From assembly GCA_028551475.1 (NCBI GenBank), contig CM052356.1, positions 7,078,001-7,142,000 on the forward strand: DNA of 64,000 nt, in the 5' to 3' direction. A program made the translations under genes and the position numbers. Below, in pieces: positions 1-13,712 of the stretch. Source of the DNA: Casuarina equisetifolia. Lineage: Eukaryota > Streptophyta > Magnoliopsida > Fagales > Casuarinaceae. The notes beneath the pieces were generated by a model. That model made no database searches. It saw only the letters and a list, made by a program, of their open reading frames with translations, and was not told where the DNA came from. Each line of letters begins with the position of its first letter. Position 1 is the first letter of the stretch.

Positions 1-498
1 TCCTTTTACTAATAAAAGAGTTATTAAGTTGGACTTTAAACTTTCTTACATAATATTAAATATTAAGTTAATCCACTTTGACTGTCGTTTAATTAGATAT
101 TTTGGTATGTGGTACAATGTTGAACATGAAAATTTAATTCTAAAGAAATATGTTCCTTAAGTAATATTTGAATATGGACTTGTCCTACCTTATTTGAGCT
201 AGCATTTGATTTTAACTTTCAGCATTTTTATATTGCACAAGTTTGAAGCCATTAATGTGATGGTAAAGTATTTAGGGTAGTAAACAAGATAGGACAAACT
301 TGAAAATGCCATGATATATCTCGATTCACTCTCCTGGAAGATAACATCTAACCTGGGCCTTTCCAATATGTTCTTCTCTTTGAAATGTCAGTATCTTAAG
401 CTATAATTCATGGTACACTTTCTTCGGAAGAGATTTGGGGTTTCTGTCTATCAACCTTTGCAGATGTAGCTATTATGCTTAATAGTGTGTGAAAACAG
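1..498 (+). other. Intron 1 of the GDSL lipase gene (3' part)
   Basis: AT-rich sequence with no coding signal, ending in an AG acceptor at 497-498 directly before the first recognisable GDSL-lipase exon. In this family an intron commonly separates the exon with the GDS(L) nucleophile motif from the next exon, so the first exon should lie left of the window. I see no GDS(L) motif here on either strand. Confidence 0.6.
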
Positions 499-1636
499 GT
501 CAAGCCCTTGGATCATCGTCATTTCCACCACCTTACCTGGCTCCAAACTCTCAAGATGATGCAAGTCAAAGAGGAATGAACTATGCATCCGGAGCCTCAG
601 GCATATTGGATGAAACAGGATTAGTTTTCGTAAGTACATATTATCTCTGGCTAATAGAATTTTCAAGTTCATTTGAGTTTCTTATTGCCTTCTGTTTCTC
701 TTTAATTTGAGCATAGATAGGAAGAGTTCCATTAAGGGAGCAAGTGAACTATTTTGAGCAAAGTAGAGATTATATGGCAAGTATAATGGGAGAGAACCGA
801 ACAAAGGAAGTCTTGAAGACGGCAATCTTCTCCCTAACTACTGGATCCAATGACATATTGAATTATGTTCAACCATCAATACCCTTTTTGGGAGGTGACA
901 AGGTTTCCCCCTCCAAGTTCCAAGATTACATGGTTTTCAACTTGACTTCACAGCTTAAGGTAAAGAGTAACTGTTTGAAATTTCTTCTTCAAGATGGTGA
1001 ATTCTTCTACTAGATTTCTGATTCTCCATGGTTTTCTGTGCAGCGATTACACGAACTGGGGGCTAGAAAGTTCGTTGTGGTTGGGATTGGACCACTCGGA
1101 TGCATACCATTTGTGCGTGCGGTGAATCTTTTAGCAAGTGGGAAATGCGCAGTTGAGGTGAATGAATTCATACAAAGTTACAATGAGAAACTGAATACAA
1201 CGTTGGATCAGTTAAATCATCAGCTGGGACCAGAAGCTGTGTTTGTATATGCAAATTCCTATGATGTTTTTTGGAGGATCATGCAAAACCATCATCAATA
1301 TGGTTCGCCTAAAAACTCGAGCTTCAGATGTTTATTATCGTTGGTCTGCTATAGATTTCAGATCCACTAACTTCTTTGTCTTTTCCTTTGACAGGATTTG
1401 AGAACGCCAATGAACCCTGTTGTGGAGGATTCGCACCACCATTCATTTGCTTTGAGAGCCGTAATGCAAACAAAACCTCTGCTTTATGTGCTGATCGATC
1501 AAAGTACGTGTTTTGGGATGCATATCATCCGACTGAAGCTGCGAATCTCATCATTGCCGGAGTGTTACTCGATGGTGATAAAAGCGTTAGCTTTCCCATC
1601 AATATCCGAGAGCTTTACAACTACAAATCCCCGTGA
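499..1636 (+). CDS. GDSL esterase/lipase, 3' four exons (5' end outside window)
   Basis: Secreted serine esterases of the plant GDSL (SGNH) family act on acyl esters, often in cell-wall or surface-lipid metabolism. Exons are 499-629, 717-959, 1044-1302 and 1395-1636, all with GT-AG introns and matching phases, giving about 290 residues. Seen: PPYLAP and GMNYASGASGIL (block II glycine region), TGSNDIL with the block III Asn, the GIGPLGCIP block, and the C-terminal DAYHPTEAAN carrying the catalytic Asp and His. The nucleophile Ser motif and signal peptide must lie in an upstream exon beyond the left edge. Stop is TGA at 1634-1636. The family has about 100 members in a typical plant, so substrate cannot be told. 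Recalled similarity suggests an At5g41890-type member. The gene appears intact over what is visible. Confidence 0.9.
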
Positions 1637-3733
1637 ACCGTAAAAAGGGAGATTCTAGCTGACATATATTGCAGAACACGTCGTGCAAAGCGGAAAGGAC
1701 CCTCTTCTTCGTTTGTCTTTTGGTCTTTGTTCTGATCTCTCACTTATTGAAATAACTTTGAGCACTTCTTTTGGAGCAAAACTTGAAAAAAAGAATTCAG
1801 ATGATTTATTAGGCCTCTTCTTCTTGCCGTTGCCTAACCCTTTAAGTAGCAAAATAGCAAATGGACTATGTTGGCTAGATTTAGAACAAAACCAAAGCTT
1901 TCGGCCTGTCTGAATGTTGTCTCCAAGGCTTGACAAATGGTAGAAAAGGGATCATTAGTGTTCTCTGTATTTAAAGCTCCATGGCAGCATTATAACAACA
2001 AGGTCAACTCTTGCTAGAGGCAGGTTTTTGACACTGTATTAACTCCCAAGAGAAGTCAACACCTTCCATAGTCTTCTTTGGTCCATCATCAACGGAAATT
2101 CGAACGTCAAAATGGGTTCTTAATGAGATACTGGTTGACCACTGCTCTTCTATATTATTCTGTTTGTCAACTACCACCTACACATGAATAAAGAATAGTA
2201 GCAGAGACGTTGATCCGCGGACATGTTTCCGGCGCGAGTTTTGACCTGACAAGTTAGCCCTGTGATGAAAATGAATGAGTTCCAAAAATCCAATTCAAGG
2301 TTGTAAAAAGTAAGCCCACTGAAAAACACAGAAAACAAGAGTCTTGACCTTACCCTTTCTTATGCACCATGGTTTTGCCTTCCCAATGCTTTCAGATTGA
2401 GAGCGAAACAAAAACCGGAAGTGGTCCAACCCTGAATTCTGTGAAGTTCGTAAAAGCATTATTTTACGTCACTGATCCAAAGCGCGTCGCCTGGCTGGGA
2501 AGTGCGAAAGTTTAATCGACCTTGCAAAGTCTTGCTCCTTGTTAAAAGCCTGATAATGTGTTGGCACAGGCGTTTCTGTCACAAAGTTGTAGTGACTGAT
2601 CCATGTGTCGTGTTAAACTGTATTGATGTCGCCAGGTACTTTGCCCTTTGCAATGGGGTTTTGATGTAACATGTTAGCCTGCGAGTAATCCAATGCGGCC
2701 CTTCTTGGGCCACTTGTGGTGAGTTACTGCCGCACCTGCATGCTTCACAAGGTAAATTTGCTCCTTTTGGCCTCGTTTCCTCTTCCCAGCACGTGCAGTG
2801 CAGGGAAAATGACATCGGTTCTGTTTCAGTCCTCTGAAATGTTACTTCTCGGTTGCAGACTTTAAACGGTGAAGCACCCAAAAAGACTCTACTTTTCTTG
2901 AAAAATCTCTTCCTTTTCATTGATTTCACAGAGCCAAAACCCTTGGGTACTCCATGTCAGGAGACGTGGTTTCACTGCATTAAATGCCAGGACCTGTTTA
3001 TAGTGGTTCAACTTGAGAGTCCTGTCGCAATCCCATCACGCTGAGAGGATACAAGCACTATTTCACACCGGCCTATTCATGGATATCACTAGGAGAGGGA
3101 TCTCGTGAGCCCATTTAGACATCCTCATTCCCAACGACGAAAAATACTTTTGATTCTGGAGTTCTTTAAAAGAACAGAACATAAGAAGAGAAATGAGTGA
3201 GACCTTAATGTAATTCTAGAGTTGTACTAATTTCTAGTACTTGAGTTGCAAGTGACGTTTATAGTTTAGACAATTCAAGCGTGGCATTTGTTTTAGCCGC
3301 AGACTGCCATGGATAAGACAAAATAGATGTCCAATAAGGAATGTGAAATTGATGTGGGATATAAAGTAGTTTCCATATGGTTATATGGGACTCTCTGGTC
3401 ATTCAACAAATAAGAAGCATCGGATAATTGAAAAATGAGAAAAAGAGGCACAATCTCCACCAGAAGTGGCATGTATGGCTGGAATTTTTCCCATGGAAAC
3501 AATCCAAACTCGACCAACCATCTGTTCCTTACCCTATACGGGGCTGTTTAGTATTCTTTCTGGAATCCCCAGATGCCACATGCAATCTGAGGTCAGTGAA
3601 AGGAGAATAAAGGATCCTAGAGTTAAAATCTTTTGGCAGAGTATTACTTATCTTTTTATTTTGTCTCCATACTAGAACTCCGTTGAGAGCCATTGTCCCA
3701 TTTCCTAGGACATAACCATTACACTGAAAATTC
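1637..3733. other. Intergenic: GDSL 3' end to D27-like start
   Basis: Holds the 3' UTR of the GDSL gene and the likely promoter and 5' UTR of the D27-like gene. Short open stretches on both strands (for example 1655-1936 and 2579-2929 on -) have no recognisable protein features. I see no RNA gene or transposon here. Confidence 0.5.
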
Positions 3734-5529
3734 ATGGTGGTCCTAGGCCTGCAAGTTATCCAGTTTAGGTCTTCTCAGCATTTTACATTGCACAGACCTA
3801 GCACCACGAATGTCATCCGAAATGGGATTGCAGAGCCATCAGGACAGCCTGCTCCTCGGGGACAAAAAACTCGGTACAATGATGGGTTTTTTGAAAAGGC
3901 ATTTATGACCCTCTTTGCTCGGAAGATGGAGAAGTTTTCACCTCCAGCTAAAGCTGGGACAGAAAGTAAGAAGAAGGGGTGGTTAGAGTATGACTATGAG
4001 AGTTTTGTGGATGTGTCCAGGAGAGTAATGCAGGGAAGGTCTCGAATGCAGCAGCAGGAAGTGGTTCGTGAGGTGCTCCTGTCTATGCTCCCTCCAGGTG
4101 CGCCTGCTCAGGTGGATAATTCTCAGTTCTCTCCCTTGCTTTATGTGGTCTCTTACTCTGTTTATCATTGTTCAATTGTTAATACATGAAGATGAGGCAT
4201 TAGCTTGGGACATGGTTTGTACGGGGCAATATAATATCTACATGCATGTTCTATTGCTAATAAGGGCGTAAAAATTCTAAATAATCTTCTCTCAATTGGT
4301 TTAAAGGAAAAGCCTAACAGGTTAGTGTTACTGCAGTTCAGGAAATTATTTCCTCCAACAAAGTGGGCTGCAGAATTCAATGCTGCATTGACAGTGCCTT
4401 TCTTCCACTGGTTAGTAGGGCCTTCTGAGGTAATTTGATTCTTGCCTACTACTCTTGTCCATACCCTTCCATTCACTGTAATGTTAGAGATTGATTCTTG
4501 GTTTTACGTTCCCTTTTCATTCCTTTTAAACTTGACATTTCAAATTAAGGAGACCCCTTTTTTCTCTTTTTTTTTTTTTCACTTATGTGAATTACATGCA
4601 TATCTAGTTAGACTTACAATGATCTTTCTTGAGATTTATGTGGTGCTTCCTTAGTTTTTGTAATCAATATTGATCCTATGACTATCCACTAGGTTGTAGA
4701 AGTTGAGGTAAATGGGGTGAAGCAGCGAAGTGGAGTTCATATAAAGAAGTGCAGGTAAACCCACAACTTATATAGAATAAAGGCATTGAAAATAGAACTT
4801 CTAAGTTCCTTTCTTTTGATTCCTAGCCTTTCCATCTTTTACCTTTGCACCATGGCAGCAGCCACATGATCTTATCACTTAGAATATATTCCTAACATTG
4901 ATGATCCAATTTCGATATTTTTCCCCATCAAGCAGGTATCTGGAGAACAGTGGGTGTGTGGGAATGTGCGTAAATATGTGCAAGATTCCTACTCAAGATT
5001 TTTTCACCAATGAATTCGGGCTTCCATTAACCATGATCCCAAGTATGTGTCCTCGTGCTGTTGTTTTTATGATGCCCCAAAACTTTGATCTAAGAGTCAT
5101 ATCTGTAATTTAGGTTGGTCATTTGGTAGAGAATACCTGCTTCTATGTTCTTAATACTTGTTGGAGAAAAATGTCTCAACCATATACCCCCACATAACAA
5201 AACAGAAAGAGAGAAAAATTGTGGCGCTTAGACTTAAAAGTGAAATGTTTACTTCTGATGAAACATATATTAGGCAGATTCTTAACGTTTTGCTGGTCTT
5301 TGTTCTTCTGCAGATTTCGAAGATATGAGTTGTGAGATGGTCTATGGCCAAGTTCCACCCCAATTTGATGAGGATCCAGCGTCCAAACAGCCTTGTTTGG
5401 CAGATATTTGTAAGTTTTTGAAATTTCTATCATAATGAATAGACAGTTTTCTCTTTTCTAACTATAGCACCATCTGCAGGCTCCATCGCAAATCCCGGCT
5501 CCAGTACTTGTCCCAAACTACAAGCCTGA
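3734..5529 (+). CDS. D27L1: DWARF27-like beta-carotene isomerase family protein (DUF4033), D27-LIKE1 type
   Basis: D27 proteins are plastid iron-containing carotenoid isomerases; D27 itself makes 9-cis-beta-carotene for strigolactone synthesis, and the LIKE1 branch acts on related carotene isomers. Six exons join in frame to 261 residues: 3734-4111, 4337-4429, 4693-4754, 4936-5042, 5314-5409 and 5480-5529. Seen: a short Ser/Thr/Arg-rich N-terminus that could be a transit peptide, then [51 protein letters not shown], the Cys-rich [15 protein letters not shown] and the DMSCEM and [10 protein letters not shown] blocks of the domain. The last exon (ending PKLQA) is found because the DIC codon is split by a GTAAGT donor at 5410; reading through that donor would give a shorter false end. 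The start at 3734 is the first in-frame ATG, but an upstream non-coding or coding exon cannot be excluded. Confidence 0.9.
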
Positions 5530-8500
5530 GAAGAATTTCCTTTTCATATCAATTTTTCACCCAAAGAATAAGGATATTCATGTATACAAAAAGGCAATTG
5601 TCTTGCCCTTCTCCTGTTTAACGTAGATATATGACTTCTAAGATTGTAAAAGCTAGGCAATTCCCACTACTTTTGTCTGTAAATCTTGAGAGGTACTGAT
5701 TTGTTTACCCTGTTTGATATCTCATTTTGGATATTTCCATAGAAACAGTAGGTAAAGAATGAAGGACTATACCGATATTAGTTTCTTGGTTTCTGTTCAA
5801 TAAACATGTAGAAGTTGTCTCCTCTCCTTTTCACAAGCTTTCTTCTGCATTGTGAAATTAATTTTATACATCCTTGCATCTATCTCAATTGTTCCTCAGA
5901 GCATCTTGGTAGCTATCCTCTGATTAAGATTATAGAAACGAGTTTTACCTTACACATCAAGAGTTGGCATATGAATGAGAGATAAAGAGAAACTGATGGT
6001 TCTCCTTCCAACCTACTCATTAATCCTCAAGGACTAGTAGTGTAGAGCCTATAGCTATTAAGTTTCACATAGAGTTGATTCTGAGATCAGGTATCCTTCC
6101 AGTATAAGATGTTAGCGTCAACATTGACTCTTCAACTCTCCCAAACTTGCCGAATCTTTTGTTTGTTTAGAAGCCAGTAAGCTTATGGAGATGAGAAACC
6201 AAATTATTCATGAAACTACTCTCTTGTCAGTACTTACTGGTCCTACACTCCCAAGACGTACTTCCTGTTGTGATTCAAATTATATGCTCCGTGATTTTGC
6301 AGTTGATGCTGGAAACTAAGCAGTCTGCCTATTACTGTTAATACAAGGAACAAAAACAGTGGTTTGGCTCCTTCTGTGGTAGGAAAATATCTTAAGGTGT
6401 TCTATCTGCCAAATTTTCCTCCACGGAAAGAAAGTTAAACAAGCAAGGAAGCAATTTTAACATCAGGAAACATGCGTGTTTTCGGGTTCAATTTGTTGGC
6501 AGGTAGACAGCATTACTATAAAAAATTAAAAAAAATTAGCCAAGTAAAACCTTTATTAGAGTCCTTCCTAGTTGCTTGTGATGCTTTTTTCCCTTATTGT
6601 TAGTAAACTATAAGTAGCTTCAATTTGATGTTAAAAATGGCTCAACTTCCTCCCTAAAAATGATTATTAAAAGAAGAAGATGCTTAAACTTACAAGAAAG
6701 ATTTTAAGTTAAAATATTGATGATGTAAGTTAACCATTATTCAATACATTCTTTCAAGCCAATCTACAAGTGATAAGATTGATTAATAGAGTAGAGCTCA
6801 TAAAAGTCTATTCCCCTTGTCTTGAACGCCAACCAACTTACAAGTCATAAGATGGAATGAAAGGACAAAAATACATAAATCTCTTTTGTGATAAGATATG
6901 ATATTTGAGCTTAAATTGGGATATTATATTATAAAAATCTTTAACTTTCTTCTAAATAAGATATTGTCAATGTAAGACAATTTTATTTAATATTTAAAAA
7001 ATATAATTTTTGTTAGAATAATGTTAAAAAAAGAAATAAAAATTTCAGTTTTTTTTTTTCTTTTTAGGTTAAAAAGAACGATGACCCACAATTACCGGGA
7101 AACATCATTAGTTATGGCTCTACAACTCTCGCATGTGCACCCTTTTGAACAGCAGCCATTGGCCCACTATACTTTGAGAAAACCATCCTGAGTAGTGTAA
7201 TGTCAAACTGGATTTACACGGGATGTCTTTTCGCATATTTTAATCACGCTTGTACACTACTTTCCATGCTTAAACATTCTCCAATTGATGCTTCTTATGG
7301 TCCTCAAAAATTCCAAAAATCAAGCCGCACCTTCCTCATCCTTTTTAAAAGAAATACAGAGAAGAAGATGGTTTTCTCACCTAAAAGAACCCTTAACATA
7401 CCCGATCACCCATGTGAATTTCCGGGTCATTCAAAAGGCAAATCACATGATTGGGTAATGTCTTGGACTTTTATCAGCCTTAACTAATAAACCTGTTTAG
7501 ACATGGACCTAACTTCTCCCGCCATGGCATGGCCTCTGACAGCCTCTGCTTTCTGCTTTCTGCTTTCTGCTTTGACGGCCCTCGTGATTCACTTTTCTGC
7601 GCATCCGTGACTCTGCTGCTATGGACATACTCGTGCCTCTGAAAAATTCAATTCTGTGGTGCGCCTCGAATTATGGCCCCCAAAGTCCAAAGATGCCTAA
7701 TGCTCCGTATTGGTCGTTCGTAAATCACGCTGTTTTGAGACTTTTCGGGATGATTAACTGCCAGTCTCTTTCTGCAGAAAACCTCAAACCATCGAGAGAC
7801 GCTATTAATACACGAGAATCCATGCTGAGAATTTTCGTCTACCGAAGCCTGTCTTCATTTAGAATTGATTTGTCAAAAAGGAGAATCATTTCATAGCCTG
7901 TGACTCTCATTCTAAACCCAATATATGTTCGGTTCGTGACGGAGCATTTCAGATGAAAATTTATAATTTTTAAATTATATTTTTATTAAAAATAAATATT
8001 ATCTCATATTAAAAGTATAAAGATAATTTTTTTAATTTATGAGTAATAAAATTTTTTTATTTTAATATTTTAAAATTTTAAGATGAGTCTTTATATTTTA
8101 ATATGATATTTCTTTGATAATTTTTTATGTTTCGAAATTAAGCTTCAGTCACTTGTAATACTTGTATCAGTATACAAATGAGAGAGAATGTTAAAAATAA
8201 GTGTTGTCTACATTGAAAGCGTGAGGATAAATTCTTAAATTTATAAGTGATAAGATTTTTTTTTATATCTATTAAGCCTAAAATTTGATTTGTTGGTAAA
8301 TAAAATTTCATAACCTACTTAAAACTAAACTAGGTGTCCTTTTGTATGTGTTCCACTCTTCGTGACTTTGAGCTTCCTTTTATCCGAGAGGAAGGATAAA
8401 GTTTGTTTGCTTTCTACATGACAAACGCCCGGTTCAGCGCAATTGATCCCGTGACCTGTATCAGACAAGAACACAAACACACTGTCTCAACGACCAACGA

Positions 8501-8530
8501 CCCTTCCAACAACATCCTACTTTTCCCGTC
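5530..8530. other. Intergenic: D27-like to GH9; AT-rich repeats
   Basis: About 3 kb without a supported gene. 7545-7572 holds four copies of the 7-base unit TCTGCTT. 7950-8330 is very AT-rich and resembles other AT-rich dispersed segments in the window. Open stretches at 7200-7487 and 7621-7896 lack any recognisable motif. Confidence 0.5.
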
Positions 8531-8538
8531 TATAAAAG
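8531..8538 (+). promoter_or_regulatory. TATA box of the GH9 endoglucanase gene
   Basis: TATAAAAG in a C-rich surround, 123 bases upstream of the GH9 ATG. This would place transcription start about 30 bases downstream and leave a 5' UTR of roughly 90 bases. Confidence 0.65.
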
Positions 8539-8641
8539 CCACTCCCTGTCTCAACCCATGCCAAGCCTACAAAACATCTAGAGCCCTGTAGTGCTTCACT
8601 GAACTCCCAGAATTAGAAGCACAAAAGGGTAGGAAAGATAG

Positions 8642-11217
<2,576 letters not shown>

Positions 11218-12321
11218 TAACACTTTCACCACCAATAGCTTGAGGATAAGTAACTAAGCTATGTAAGTTTGAAATCAAGATGGAGTGGATTTCGAAAAGA
11301 CATATGCTTCCATTTAAAAACAGTAGATTTCACGGATACATTCTGGTCCATTTTCAAAGTGCAGGTTCCATTTATTCATGGTCTGTGATAATGGAACTGA
11401 AGATAAAACAAGCCAATCAACCACGCATTAACCAAACGTCTATCAACCATATTTGGTCACTTTTCGACAAATCCAAATTCTTCTATAACACGATAAAGAT
11501 ACCAAAACTAGGACTCCATCATTGTAAGAAAGTCTCTGCAAAAGATAATCATTTATACATCTATAAAAAATTACTTATATCATATCAGAAATAAATGTCT
11601 TACATTTAACATTATTAAGAAAGTTATACCAAATAATAAATTTTTTAATAGACTCTAATGAAACAAAATTGGCCCAAGTATCATGCCAAAATGCAAATCA
11701 CTTGCGACAATATAACTTAAGAACAGCTTCAAACATTGTGGGATTTGCATTAGCCCAGAACCAGCCAAGTGATCTCCTTTGAAATAGTCTTTTATTTTAT
11801 TTTATTTTATTTTGTTTTACTTTCCACACTCTATAGAACGTGACAAACATTTCTTCACTCATCGGTTTCGAATCTTCTATCCGTTTTCCATCTTCCCCCC
11901 ACTCTTTTCCAGGAAGCTGTGCTGGCAAACATCCACTTTCCCATCCTACCCCAACCGACACTGCCCCTCCTTGATGGTCACCCTGTAATTTCCGCTTGGA
12001 ATGTACCTTTTTTTTTTAAAAAAAAAAAGAACATTTACATGTTAGATCATGAAAAAGTGACACCTCTTATAATCAATACCAATAATTTAAAGAATGAAAT
12101 ATAATATATTAGAGGTTTTTAGAATTTTCTCTTAATAGCGATTTTAAGATAGAAAACAATGTTTCTTATATTAGACTTTTTTTCAAAAATATTTGGAACA
12201 AAAAAAGATAATACAGAGTTAAAACAAAAATAGTTATTAGGGAAGCGTTTCTTTTTCTTCTTCTACACATCTCTTTGCAGACGTCGTTCCTTGTTCGGTG
12301 AACCGTAGGCGTCCCTCGCGG
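11218..12321. other. Intergenic: GH9 3' side to CAND promoter; (TTTTA)n
   Basis: Contains the GH9 3' UTR and an AT-rich spacer. 11790-11812 is a short (TTTTA)n microsatellite. 12001-12030 pairs a T run with an A run. No gene seen. Confidence 0.5.
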
Positions 12322-12330
12322 TTTATTTAA
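12322..12330 (+). promoter_or_regulatory. Possible TATA element of the CAND-like gene
   Basis: TTTATTTAA about 60 bases upstream of the ATG at 12390, inside a GC-richer stretch. Position fits a core promoter, but the sequence is a weak match to the TATA consensus. Confidence 0.35.
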
Positions 12331-12389
12331 CCCTTACCTCTTCAACCACCTGTCCAACCGCAGATCTGAGAGATCTACACCGTCTTCTC

Positions 12390-13712
12390 ATGGCTCGCCC
12401 GGCCGGCTTCGTTTTCCTGTTCCTCGTGCTCTTCCTCTCCATGTCTATTTGTCTGGCCGAGATCCGGTCAACCGCGGTGCGGTCTGACTCGCGTCCTATC
12501 ATCCCCTTCGATGAATTCGGCTTCACGCATACGGGCCGCCTCGACCTCAACGTGTCTGGGATCTGGCTCTCCAATTCGAAACTCGCACTCGGCCAGGTCG
12601 GATTCTTCCTCTGCACCCGGGACTCCTGGATGCACGTGCTCCAACAACTTGAGGACGGCGAAGTCTCCTGCGCGCTCGGCTCCGACCTCGTCAAGCCAGT
12701 CTACACGTTCGATAAGCTCACAGACGGGAAGGGTTTTAACGCTGAGTTTAGCACCGTTTACAATGAAACCGACGCCGAACAGTACACGCTTGTGTTCGCG
12801 AATTGTCTGAACAACGAGCTAAAGGTCTCCATGGAAGTCAATTCGGCGATGTACAATCTCGACGGGAAGAGCGGTCGCCGGGATTATCTTTCCGCCGGAA
12901 AGACCGTGCTCCCTAGGATTTATTTCCTGTTCTCTCTGTCGTACTTTGCTCTCGCCGGAATCTGGATCTCCGTCCTCTACAAGAAGCGATTAACTGTATT
13001 CCGAATCCACTTCTTCATGCTCGCTGTGCTTTTCCTCAAGGCTCTTAACCTCCTTTGTGAGGCCGAGGACAAGTCGTACATCAAGCGAACCGGAACCGCG
13101 CACGGCTGGGATGTATTGTTCTACATCTTCAGTTTCTTGAAAGGAATCACGCTGTTCACGCTGATCGTTTTGATTGGAACTGGATGGTCGTTTCTGAAAC
13201 CCTACCTTCAGGACAAGGAAAAGAAGGTGTTGATGATTGTGATCCCGCTGCAGGTGATTGCAAACATCGCTCAGGTCGTGATCGACGAGAGCGGTCCCTT
13301 CGCGCAGGACTGGGTAACGTGGAAGCAGGTATTCCTGCTCGTCGACGTGATCTGCTGCTGCGCCGTTCTGTTCCCGATCGTGTGGTCGATCAAGAACCTC
13401 CGTGAGGCCGCCAGGACTGATGGCAAGGCCGCGGTGAATCTGATGAAATTGACGTTATTTAGGCAGTACTACATTGTGGTGATTTGCTACATTTACTTCA
13501 CCCGTGTGGTGGTGTACGCGTTGGAAACCATCACTTCGTATCGCTACCTTTGGACCAGCGTGGTGGCTGCAGAGTTGGCGACTCTGGCGTTTTATGTGTT
13601 TACAGGGTATAAATTCAAGCCGGAGGCGCACAACCCATACTTCGTGATCGATGACGAGGAGGAGGAGGCTGCGGCGGAGCAACTGAAGCTCGAGGACGAA
13701 TTCGAATTATAA
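12390..13712 (+). CDS. Seven-transmembrane GOST / lung-7TM family protein (CAND6/7-like)
   Basis: Intronless 440-residue protein of the GPR107/GPR108-TMEM87 (GOST) family, called CAND6/CAND7 in Arabidopsis. Seen: a signal peptide (about residues 1-23), a lumenal beta-rich domain with Cys and N-glycosylation sequons (NVS, NET), then from about residue 175 seven hydrophobic segments beginning PRIYFLFSLSYFALAGIWIS and including LFYIFSFLKGITLFTLIVLI, and a very acidic C-terminal tail (DDEEEEAAAE). Family members sit mainly in Golgi and endosomal membranes and are linked to trafficking; the label candidate GPCR came from topology prediction and signalling is unproven. The coding sequence is clearly GC-richer than its surroundings, especially at the 5' end. 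The gene looks whole. Confidence 0.93.
   Translation: MARPAGFVFLFLVLFLSMSICLAEIRSTAVRSDSRPIIPFDEFGFTHTGRLDLNVSGIWLSNSKLALGQVGFFLCTRDSWMHVLQQLEDGEVSCALGSDLVKPVYTFDKLTDGKGFNAEFSTVYNETDAEQYTLVFANCLNNELKVSMEVNSAMYNLDGKSGRRDYLSAGKTVLPRIYFLFSLSYFALAGIWISVLYKKRLTVFRIHFFMLAVLFLKALNLLCEAEDKSYIKRTGTAHGWDVLFYIFSFLKGITLFTLIVLIGTGWSFLKPYLQDKEKKVLMIVIPLQVIANIAQVVIDESGPFAQDWVTWKQVFLLVDVICCCAVLFPIVWSIKNLREAARTDGKAAVNLMKLTLFRQYYIVVICYIYFTRVVVYALETITSYRYLWTSVVAAELATLAFYVFTGYKFKPEAHNPYFVIDDEEEEAAAEQLKLEDEFEL

Noticed and set aside
2579-2929. 116-codon open frame on -
   Set aside because: Cys/Arg-rich chance frame in intergenic DNA; no motif.
5410-5435. Read-through end of the D27-like protein (KFLKFLS)
   Set aside because: A GTAAGT donor splits the DIC codon and joins in frame to 5480-5529, giving the family's usual C-terminus.
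12323-12694. 123-codon open frame on - opposite the CAND-like gene
   Set aside because: It is a shadow of the GC-rich CAND-like coding strand and has no recognisable motif.
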